A DNA stretch of 39,900 nucleotides from Paraburkholderia sp. (lineage in GTDB: Bacteria > Pseudomonadota > Gammaproteobacteria > Burkholderiales > Burkholderiaceae): assembly GCF_024281035.1 (NCBI RefSeq), contig NZ_JAMXLH010000077.1, positions 1 through 39,900 on the forward strand, in the 5' to 3' direction. The first letter of the stretch is position 1. Every line of letters starts with the position of its first letter. Both the position numbers and the translations under genes were made by a program. The notes below the pieces were generated by a model that worked only from the letters and a program-made list of their open reading frames with translations, had not been told where the DNA came from and did not search any database. Shown here piece by piece: positions 33,926-39,900 of the stretch.

Positions 33926-35308
33926 ATGCAGCTTCTAACGATCGGAATCAATCACCACACTGCGCCTGTCGCCTTGCGCGAACGCGTGTCGTTTCCGCTC
34001 GAACAGATCAAGCCCGCGCTCGCTCTGTTCAAGGAAGCGTGGTCGGGCCGCCGCGCGATCAGCGCGCCTGAGGCAGCCATTCTCTCCACGTGCAATCGCA
34101 CGGAGCTCTACTGCGCCAGCGACGACAACGCTTCACGCGACGCCGCCATCCACTGGCTTTCGCAGTACCACGGCATCCGCGCAGAAGACCTCGCACCGCA
34201 CGTCTACGCGCTACCGCAGTCCGAAGCGGTGCGCCATGCGTTCCGCGTGGCGTCGGGGCTCGATTCCATGGTGCTCGGCGAGACGCAGATCCTCGGCCAG
34301 ATGAAGACTGCCGTGCGCACCGCCACCGAGGCCGGCGCACTGGGCACGTATCTGAACCAGTTGTTCCAGCGCACCTTCGCCGTCGCGAAGGAAGTGCGCG
34401 GCACGACGGAAATCGGCGCGCAATCGGTTTCGATGGCTGCCGCCGCCGTTCGCCTCGCGCAGCGCATCTTCGAGAAGATTTCGAGCCAGCGCGTGCTGTT
34501 CATCGGCGCGGGCGAAATGATCGAGCTGTGCGCCGCGCACTTCGCCGCGCACCAGCCGCGCGAACTGGTCGTGGCGAACCGCACGGCCGAGCGCGGGCAC
34601 TATGTCGCCGAACGCTTCGGCGGCAACTCGATGCCGCTCTCCGATTTGCCCGCACGTATGCACGAGTTCGACATCATCGTGTCGTGCACGGCGTCGACGC
34701 TGCCGATCATCGGCCTGGGCGCGGTCGAACGCGCCGTCAAGGCGCGTCGCCACCGCCCGATCTTCATGGTCGACCTCGCCGTGCCGCGCGACATCGAACC
34801 CGAAGTCGGCAAGCTCGAAGACGTGTTTCTCTACACCGTCGACGACCTCGGCACGATCGTGCGCGAAGGCAATGCCTCGCGCCAGGCCGCCGTCGCACAG
34901 GCCGAGACGATCATCGAGACGCGCGTCGCCAATTTCATGCAGTGGCTCGACGCACGCAGCATCGTGCCGGTCATCCGCCATATGCACACCCAGGCCGACT
35001 TGCTGCGCCGCGCCGAACTCGAGCGCGCACGCAAGCTGCTCGCACGCGGCGACGATCCGGCGGCGGTGCTCGAAGCGCTCTCGCAGTCGCTCACGAACAA
35101 GCTGATCCACGGTCCGACGCACGCGCTCAACAACGCGAGCGGCGAAGACCGCGACTCGCTCATCGAACTGATGAGCGGTTTCTACCGGCACGGCCAATCC
35201 GGCCAGGCGAGCCAGTCTGGTCGTGAGGCTCGCGACACCCAGGCCGCGCCTGCCGCCTCTTCCGTGGCGAACACCACGTCTGAATCGTCCGGTTCTTCGG
35301 ACCGTTAG
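33926..35308 (+). CDS. hemA: Glutamyl-tRNA reductase
   Basis: HemA reduces the glutamate of glutamyl-tRNA to glutamate-1-semialdehyde, the first committed step of the C5 tetrapyrrole pathway. The 460-residue protein has the catalytic domain with nucleophile C56 in ILSTCNRTELYCA, the NADPH domain (RVLFIGAGEMIELCA) and the helical dimerisation domain. A 40-residue Ser/Ala/Gln-rich tail ends the protein. The start MQLLTIG at 33926 matches the family. An in-frame ATG at 33899 overlaps the -10 box and cannot be used from this promoter. It is the first gene of hemA-prfA-prmC. Confidence 0.96.
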   Translation: MQLLTIGINHHTAPVALRERVSFPLEQIKPALALFKEAWSGRRAISAPEAAILSTCNRTELYCASDDNASRDAAIHWLSQYHGIRAEDLAPHVYALPQSEAVRHAFRVASGLDSMVLGETQILGQMKTAVRTATEAGALGTYLNQLFQRTFAVAKEVRGTTEIGAQSVSMAAAAVRLAQRIFEKISSQRVLFIGAGEMIELCAAHFAAHQPRELVVANRTAERGHYVAERFGGNSMPLSDLPARMHEFDIIVSCTASTLPIIGLGAVERAVKARRHRPIFMVDLAVPRDIEPEVGKLEDVFLYTVDDLGTIVREGNASRQAAVAQAETIIETRVANFMQWLDARSIVPVIRHMHTQADLLRRAELERARKLLARGDDPAAVLEALSQSLTNKLIHGPTHALNNASGEDRDSLIELMSGFYRHGQSGQASQSGREARDTQAAPAASSVANTTSESSGSSDR

Positions 35309-35324
35309 CGGCGCGATCCGCTAA

Positions 35325-35347
35325 GCGGCGCGTTCCCCACGCGCCGC
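35325..35347 (+). other. Perfect hairpin between hemA and prfA
   Basis: The stem GCGGCGCGT / ACGCGCCGC (9 bp, loop TCCCC) starts 16 bases after the hemA stop. No T-run follows. It may protect the hemA 3' end or adjust read-through into prfA. Confidence 0.55.
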
Positions 35348-35417
35348 GACCGGGCCTACAGCCCGCTCTTCTCTTTCCCCCTCGCACGACTTTCCGGAGA
35401 CAACTCCGAGCCGCCCG

Positions 35418-36500
35418 ATGAAAACGAGCATGCAATTGAAGCTCGACCAGCTGACTACGCGTCTGGCCGAGCTGAACGATCTTTTGAGCCGTCCCGATGT
35501 GACGTCGAACCGCGACCAGTACCGCAAGCTCACACGCGAGCACGCGGAACTGGAGCCGGTGGTCGCGCACTACGCGCAGTGGCGCCAGGCCAAGGACGAC
35601 GAACTCGCCGCAAAAGACCTGCTCGCGGACGTTTCGATGCGCGAATTCGCCGAAGAAGAGGTGAAAAGCGCGCGCGATCGCATGGTGCAGCTGCAGATGG
35701 ACCTGCAGAAGATGCTGCTGCCGAAGGATCCCAACGACGAGCGCAACGTGTTCCTCGAAATCCGCGCGGGCACGGGCGGCGACGAATCGGCGCTGTTCGC
35801 GGGCGACCTGCTGCGCATGTACCTGCGCTACGCGGAGCGCAACCGCTGGCAGACGGAGATGATGTCGGCGAGCGAATCGGACCTCGGCGGTTACAAGGAA
35901 GTGATCGTGCGGATCGCGGGCGAGGCTGCGTATTCGAAGCTCAAGTTCGAGTCGGGCGGGCACCGCGTGCAGCGCGTGCCGGCCACGGAAACGCAGGGCC
36001 GCATCCACACGTCGGCGTGCACGGTCGCGGTGATGCCCGAAGCCGACGAGATCGGCGAAGTCCAGATCAATCCTGCCGATCTGCGCATCGACACCTTCCG
36101 CGCCTCGGGCGCAGGCGGCCAGCACATCAACAAGACCGATTCGGCGGTGCGCGTGACGCACCTTCCGACCGGCATCGTCGTCGAGTGCCAGGACGACCGC
36201 TCGCAGCACAAGAACAAGGACCGCGCGCTCAAGGTGCTCGCCGCGCGCATCAACGACAAGCAGCGCCAGGAACAGCACGCGAAGGAAGCGGCGACGCGCA
36301 AGAGCCTCGTCGGCTCGGGCGACCGCTCGGAGCGCATCCGCACGTACAACTTCCCGCAAGGGCGTCTCACCGATCACCGCATCAACCTGACGCTGTATCG
36401 GCTCGAATCGATCATGGACGGCGATCTCGACGAACTGATCGGCGCACTCGTCTCCGAGCATCAGGCCGAGCAGCTCGCCTCGCTCGGCGACGCCGACTGA
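35418..36500 (+). CDS. prfA: Peptide chain release factor 1
   Basis: RF1 recognises UAA and UAG and triggers peptide release. The 360-residue protein has the codon-recognition tripeptide PAT in RVQRVPATETQGR (RF2 would have SPF) and the universal GGQ in ASGAGGQHINKTDSAVR. The GGQ glutamine is the substrate of PrmC, encoded immediately downstream. A CGGAG-ACAA-CTCCG hairpin (35395-35408) lies just before the start region. The order hemA-prfA-prmC is widely conserved. Confidence 0.97.
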   Translation: MKTSMQLKLDQLTTRLAELNDLLSRPDVTSNRDQYRKLTREHAELEPVVAHYAQWRQAKDDELAAKDLLADVSMREFAEEEVKSARDRMVQLQMDLQKMLLPKDPNDERNVFLEIRAGTGGDESALFAGDLLRMYLRYAERNRWQTEMMSASESDLGGYKEVIVRIAGEAAYSKLKFESGGHRVQRVPATETQGRIHTSACTVAVMPEADEIGEVQINPADLRIDTFRASGAGGQHINKTDSAVRVTHLPTGIVVECQDDRSQHKNKDRALKVLAARINDKQRQEQHAKEAATRKSLVGSGDRSERIRTYNFPQGRLTDHRINLTLYRLESIMDGDLDELIGALVSEHQAEQLASLGDAD

Positions 36501-36510
36501 CGCACGCCAA

Positions 36511-36544
36511 ATCCACATCCACATCCACCTCCACCTCCACATCC
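36511..36544. repeat. Hexanucleotide repeat just before the prmC start
   Basis: ATCCAC three times, CTCCAC twice and ATCC run up to the base before the GTG start of prmC. The array fills the place where a Shine-Dalgarno site would be and contains CACCTCC, the core of the 16S rRNA anti-Shine-Dalgarno end. Confidence 0.8.
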
Positions 36545-37393
36545 GTGAACGCGAACGCCGTCACCGCCGACGCTCTGCTGCGCGCCTCGCCGCTGCCCGC
36601 GCTGGAAGCGCGCGTACTGCTCATGCACGTGCTCGGCTGGCGCCGCACCGAACTCATCACGCGCGGCGACGAAACGCTCGATAACGCGCAGGTTCTCGCG
36701 TATCGCGCGCTCGAAGCGCGGCGCGCGCACGGCGAACCGGTCGCGCAACTGGTCGGCAGGCGCGAGTTTTACGGCCTCGATTTCGACGTCACGCCCGACG
36801 TGCTGATTCCGCGCCCGGAAACCGAGCTTCTGGTCGAAACGGCGCTCGCGGCCCTCGACGGCCTCACCGCGCCGCGCGTGCTCGATCTCGGCACCGGCAG
36901 CGGCGCGATCGCCGTGGCGATCGCCTCGGCGCGGCCCGACACTCGGATCTGGACCGTCGACCGCTCGGCCGCTGCGCTCGCCGTCGCGAAGCGCAACGCG
37001 CAGCGCCTGCTCGACGCCAAGCGGCCCGGCGGCGAACTCGTCTTTGTCGCGGGCAGCTGGTACGACACGCTCGATCCGTCGCTGCGCTTCGAGGTCATCG
37101 TCAGCAATCCGCCGTACATCGCGAGCGGCGATCCGCATCTCGAGGAGGGCGACCTGCGCTTCGAGCCGCGTGGCGCGCTCACCGACGAAGCCGACGGTCT
37201 TACCGCCCTGCGCGCGATTGTCGCGGGCGCGCCCGCGCGCCTTACGCCCGGCGGCGTTCTGTGGGTCGAGCACGGCTACGACCAGGCGGCCGCGGTGCGC
37301 GCGCTGCTGCCGGCGCAGGGTTTCGCCGATGCGCGCTCGCACAGGGATCTCGCGGGCATCGAGCGCATCAGCGGCGCGCGCCTGCCGAACTAA
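36545..37393 (+). CDS. prmC: Release-factor glutamine N5-methyltransferase PrmC
   Basis: PrmC methylates the GGQ glutamine of RF1 and RF2 using S-adenosylmethionine. The 282-residue protein has the N-terminal helical domain, the SAM motif LDLGTGSGAIAVAIA and the catalytic NPPY in VSNPPYIASGD. There is no ATG near the expected start; GTG at 36545 (VNANAVTADALL) gives the usual length. No Shine-Dalgarno site precedes it because a TCCACM repeat occupies the spacer. It follows prfA by 44 bases and may rely on coupling to it. Confidence 0.93.
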   Translation: MNANAVTADALLRASPLPALEARVLLMHVLGWRRTELITRGDETLDNAQVLAYRALEARRAHGEPVAQLVGRREFYGLDFDVTPDVLIPRPETELLVETALAALDGLTAPRVLDLGTGSGAIAVAIASARPDTRIWTVDRSAAALAVAKRNAQRLLDAKRPGGELVFVAGSWYDTLDPSLRFEVIVSNPPYIASGDPHLEEGDLRFEPRGALTDEADGLTALRAIVAGAPARLTPGGVLWVEHGYDQAAAVRALLPAQGFADARSHRDLAGIERISGARLPN

Positions 37394-37398
37394 AACGC

Positions 37399-37453
37399 AC
37401 GGCGCAAGCACGGCACAAGCATGGCGCGAGCACAGCGCAGGCACGACACGTAG
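37399..37453. repeat. 11-bp tandem repeat (5 units) right after prmC
   Basis: ACGGCGCAAGC, ACGGCACAAGC, ATGGCGCGAGC, ACAGCGCAGGC and ACGACACGTAG follow in register, starting 6 bases after the prmC stop. The units have diverged from one another progressively. Confidence 0.8.
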
Positions 37454-37565
37454 CCGCCTCGAACCTCCCGATTGCCCCTACAGGACGCGGTCGGACGCCC
37501 GCTGGCATCGGCGAAATCCGCTATCATTTCAACCTGTTCCGCATTCAAACATTGCAAGGTCAGTC

Positions 37566-37877
37566 ATGGACACCCAACAACGCATCAAGCAGATCGTCGA
37601 TGAAAACACCGTCGTCCTCTTCATGAAGGGCAACGCACAATTCCCGATGTGCGGCTTCTCGGGCCGCGCGGTGCAAATCCTCAACGCCTGCGGCCTCGAC
37701 AAGTTCAAGACCGTCAACGTCCTCGACGACGACGAAATCCGCCAGGGCATCAAGGACTTCTCGAACTGGCCGACCATTCCCCAGCTCTACGTGAAGGGTG
37801 AATTCATCGGCGGCGCGGACATCATGATGGAGATGTACGAAAAGGGCGAACTGCAGCAGCTCTTCACCCAGGCCTAA
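37566..37877 (+). CDS. grxD: Monothiol glutaredoxin GrxD
   Basis: The 103-residue protein is a CGFS-type monothiol glutaredoxin, with active site FPMCGFSGRAVQ and the glutathione-binding residues in NWPTIPQLY and GGADIMMEM. Grx4-type proteins bind a [2Fe-2S] cluster with glutathione and pass it to apoproteins, working with BolA partners. A possible -10 TATCAT is at 37522-37527. It lies 172 bases after prmC, beyond the 11-bp repeat, so it probably has its own promoter. Confidence 0.96.
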   Translation: MDTQQRIKQIVDENTVVLFMKGNAQFPMCGFSGRAVQILNACGLDKFKTVNVLDDDEIRQGIKDFSNWPTIPQLYVKGEFIGGADIMMEMYEKGELQQLFTQA

Positions 37878-37987
37878 GCGCCTCGGGGACGGCGGCCATC
37901 CGCCGGCCGTCCCGGCCTCGCGCGCCGCTTCATGCTTCACCTGTCGCTGCTTCGCCTGTTGCTTCTTCACACGCGCCCCGCCCGTTC

Positions 37988-38611
37988 GTGAACGCTCCCC
38001 GCATTGCTCGCCAAGCCGCCGCCAAAGCCGCTCCGCGCAGACTGATCGTCGCGATCACCGGCGCAACCGGCGCGATCTATGGCGTGCGCATCCTCGACAT
38101 GCTGCGCGACCTGGGCGGCGTCGAAACCCATCTGCTGATTTCCTCCGCCGGCTGGCTCAACATCCAGCACGAGCTGCAGCTCGCGAAAGACGATCTCCAC
38201 GCGCGCGCGGACGTCGTGCATTCGGTGCGGGACGTCGGTGCGAGCATTGCATCCGGCTCGTTCGCGACCGACGGCATGATCGTCGCGCCGTGCTCGATGA
38301 AAACGCTCGCGAGCGTCGCACACGGACTCTCGGACAACCTGATCGCCCGCGCAGCCGACGTCACGCTCAAGGAGCGTCGCCGCCTCGTGCTGCTCGTGCG
38401 CGAAACGCCGTTCAACCTCGCGCACCTGCGCAACATGACGGCGGTGACCGAAATGGGCGGCATCATCTTCCCGCCGCTGCCCGCGTTCTACAACAAGCCT
38501 GCCTCGATCGACGAAATGGTCGATCAGACCGTCGCGCGCGTACTCGACCTGTTCGGGCTCGGCACCACGCTCTCGCCCGTGTGGCAAGGGCTCGGCGACA
38601 GCGCGGACTGA
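37988..38611 (+). CDS. ubiX: Flavin prenyltransferase UbiX
   Basis: UbiX joins dimethylallyl phosphate to FMN to make the prenylated FMN cofactor of UbiD decarboxylases, needed in ubiquinone synthesis. The 207-residue protein has the FMN motif VAITGATGAIYGVR, IVAPCSMKTLASVAHG and the conserved PPLPAFYNKP. A basic N-terminal extension of about 17 residues follows a GTG start at 37988; no ATG is available upstream of the conserved core. The gene stands alone between grxD and the dioxygenase. Confidence 0.94.
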   Translation: MNAPRIARQAAAKAAPRRLIVAITGATGAIYGVRILDMLRDLGGVETHLLISSAGWLNIQHELQLAKDDLHARADVVHSVRDVGASIASGSFATDGMIVAPCSMKTLASVAHGLSDNLIARAADVTLKERRRLVLLVRETPFNLAHLRNMTAVTEMGGIIFPPLPAFYNKPASIDEMVDQTVARVLDLFGLGTTLSPVWQGLGDSAD

Positions 38612-38700
38612 CGCAGCCCCACGCTTTCCGCCGCTTCACGCGCGCTGTCACACCCGTCGATTATCAACAGCGGGTAGACGATCAATTCTCTTTAGGCACG

Positions 38701-38729
38701 TTTAATTCGTAACGGTGCGCATTTATATT
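38701..38729 (+). promoter_or_regulatory. Possible promoter of the dioxygenase gene
   Basis: TTTAAT (38701-38706) and TATATT (38724-38729) are 17 bases apart in an AT-rich patch, 46 bases before the start codon. Confidence 0.45.
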
Positions 38730-38774
38730 GATCGGCATAGAACCTTTACCGCCGCCTCGCCGCGGCCCGCGATC

Positions 38775-39593
38775 ATGACCACCGCTTCCACCGCTTCCCG
38801 CCTGCCTACCGTTTTCCTGTCGCACGGCGCGCCGACGCTGCCCATCGACCCGTCGCTGCCTTCGGGCGCGTTCACCGCGCTGTCCGCGGATCTGCCGCGC
38901 CCCGAATCGATACTGATGTTGTCCGCACACTGGTGCACGCTGCGACCGGTCGTGAGCACCGCGACGCAGCCCGAAACGATCCACGATTTCTACGGCTTTC
39001 CGCGCGCGCTCTATGAGATCGAGTATCCGGCGCCGGGCGCGCCCGTTGCCGCCCAGCACGCAGCGGCACTACTGCGCGCGCACGGCGTGGCGGTCGACGA
39101 GGAAGCGCACGGCCTCGACCACGGCACATGGGTGCCGATGCTGCTGATGTTTCCGAAAGCCGATGTGCCGGTCGCCCAGTTGTCGATCCAGCCGCGCGCC
39201 GACGCCGCGCATCACTTCGCCATCGGCCGCGCGCTGCGCGCCTTGCGCGACGAAGGCGTGATGGTGATCGGCTCGGGCCAGATCACGCACAACCTGCGCG
39301 AAGCGGATTTTTCCGCTCGCCCGGAAGACGCCGATCCGCGCGTCGCCGAATTCACGGACTGGTTCGAAGCGCATCTCGCCGCCCGCGATATCGACGCCCT
39401 GCTCGACTATCGCCGTCGCGCACCGCACGCGCAGCTCATGCACCCGACCGACGAGCACCTGCTGCCGGTTTTCACGGCGCTCGGCGCCGCCGACGACGAT
39501 TACACGCTCGGCATCCAGTCGCTCGGCACCTACCAGCGCGCGCTCGCGATGACGAACTACGTGTTCGGCGTAAGCGACTCCGCGCAGCACTGA
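38775..39593 (+). CDS. ygiD: DODA-type extradiol dioxygenase family protein (YgiD-like)
   Basis: The 272-residue protein matches the LigB/DODA class III extradiol dioxygenase family. Candidate metal-binding histidines are in FLSHGAPTLP, LSAHWCT and GLDHGTWVPML, with a further conserved His in MHPTDEHLLPVF. E. coli YgiD cleaves L-DOPA (4,5-extradiol) and needs zinc or iron; the natural substrate is unknown. The ATG at 38775 (MTTAST) is chosen; an upstream in-frame GTG at 38715 lies within the candidate promoter region. A strong terminator follows. Confidence 0.92.
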   Translation: MTTASTASRLPTVFLSHGAPTLPIDPSLPSGAFTALSADLPRPESILMLSAHWCTLRPVVSTATQPETIHDFYGFPRALYEIEYPAPGAPVAAQHAAALLRAHGVAVDEEAHGLDHGTWVPMLLMFPKADVPVAQLSIQPRADAAHHFAIGRALRALRDEGVMVIGSGQITHNLREADFSARPEDADPRVAEFTDWFEAHLAARDIDALLDYRRRAPHAQLMHPTDEHLLPVFTALGAADDDYTLGIQSLGTYQRALAMTNYVFGVSDSAQH

Positions 39594-39629
39594 TCGCCGA
39601 TCACCGTGCGCGCATCACGCGCGAGCATG

Positions 39630-39666
39630 AAAAAACCCGCCTGAATCGCTTCAGGCGGGTTTTTTT
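39630..39666. terminator. Bidirectional terminator after the dioxygenase gene
   Basis: The perfect 12-bp stem AACCCGCCTGAA / TTCAGGCGGGTT with loop TCGC is flanked by A6 and T7. It serves the dioxygenase gene and the convergent permease gene. Confidence 0.95.
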
Positions 39667-39712
39667 CGTTGCCTCGACCGCGGCTTGCGCCGCGGTTCGA
39701 CATCAGGCGCTA

Positions 39713-39764
39713 AGTGCAGCCGATCAGTTCAGCCGCTCAGTGCAGCAGATCAGTGCAGCAGATC
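39713..39764. repeat. 13-bp tandem repeat (4 units) abutting the permease stop codon
   Basis: AGTGCAGCCGATC, AGTTCAGCCGCTC and two AGTGCAGCAGATC run in tandem, the last overlapping the TCA (39763-39765) that is the minus-strand TGA. Further TGA triplets recur every 13 bases downstream of the stop. Confidence 0.88.
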
Positions 39765-39900
39765 AGTGAGCGCCAATGCCTTCGAGCACTTCGTCGTGTT
39801 CCTCGCGTTCCTTGAGGTACGGCGTGCGGTAGCCCGAGCTGACGCCCCAGTAGTAGAAAGCGAGTGCGACAAGCGCGACCACCAGCATGTCCCAGCCGTA
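39763..39900 (-). CDS. C-terminus of a probable amino-acid permease (truncated by window edge)
   Basis: The last 45 codons read YGWDMLVVALVALAFYYWG, then SSGYRTPYLKE and an acidic end EHDEVLEGIGAH. One hydrophobic helix is followed by a short cytoplasmic tail. The pattern of a last helix ending YYWG, followed by SGYRTPYL, resembles the C-termini of APC-superfamily amino-acid permeases. The 5' part is outside the window, so the family call is tentative. Confidence 0.6.
   Translation of the reverse strand, partial: YGWDMLVVALVALAFYYWGVSSGYRTPYLKEREEHDEVLEGIGAH

Noticed and set aside
37886..37913. Terminator after grxD
   Set aside because: GGGACGG and CCGTCCC can pair, but the stem is interrupted and no T-run follows.

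Overview
The window is a chromosomal segment of a GC-rich betaproteobacterium, most likely Burkholderia sensu lato (Burkholderia, Paraburkholderia or Caballeronia). This rests on gene order (paaF | paaN-paaJ-paaG-paaI-paaK; apaG | rpe-gph-trpEGDC), protein sequence character and codon use; no search was run. Most of the window is core metabolism. No prophage, insertion sequence, CRISPR array, tRNA or rRNA gene lies inside it.

Layout. (1) 1-70: a strong sigma70 promoter on the minus strand, resembling a Burkholderia rRNA operon promoter and firing out of the window. (2) 234-6108: aerobic phenylacetate catabolism. paaF is divergent from paaN, a degenerate paaJ thiolase remnant, paaG, paaI and paaK, with a palindromic operator in the divergent region. 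(3) 6135-9785: mltA (lipoprotein murein transglycosylase with minisatellites in its 5' region), a 46-residue membrane protein, apaG, rpe and gph. (4) 9702-16012: tryptophan operon with a leader peptide (three Trp codons) and attenuator, trpE-trpG-trpD-trpC, a CYTH-domain protein, and a uracil-DNA glycosylase with a long N-terminal tail carrying two beta-clamp-type motifs. (5) 16139-21110, minus strand: azoR, an M61 peptidase with PDZ domain, dsbC and a UbiH-family hydroxylase. (6) 21561-22655: ychF. (7) 22920-28336: an accessory-looking block. It holds a periplasmic binding protein, a trans-3-hydroxy-L-proline dehydratase, an FCD-type GntR regulator, a pyrroline-2-carboxylate reductase and a PAP2 phosphatase. 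(8) 28767-39593: ettA; HAD hydrolase, aminopeptidase P and a small membrane protein on the minus strand; hemA-prfA-prmC-grxD; ubiX; a DODA-type dioxygenase. (9) 39763-39900: the C-terminus of a minus-strand permease-like protein cut by the window edge.

How the genes work together. PaaK activates phenylacetate to its CoA ester, and PaaG, PaaN and PaaF act after the epoxidase (not in this window). The local thiolase gene has lost about 300 codons, so another thiolase must finish the pathway. The trp genes take chorismate to indole-3-glycerol phosphate and are probably controlled by ribosome-mediated attenuation. HemA starts tetrapyrrole synthesis, and PrmC methylates the GGQ glutamine of PrfA, its operon partner. 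The hydroxyproline module should convert trans-3-hydroxy-L-proline to L-proline in two steps. Two TGGT-N9-ACCA sites, before the binding protein and before the regulator, are candidate operators.

The most interesting signals are the trp attenuator, the twin clamp-binding motifs in Ung, the internally deleted paaJ, the hydroxyproline module with its paired operators, and a recurrent pattern of 9-13 bp tandem duplications. Several of these sit exactly on stop codons, and in two genes they place TGA in all three frames.
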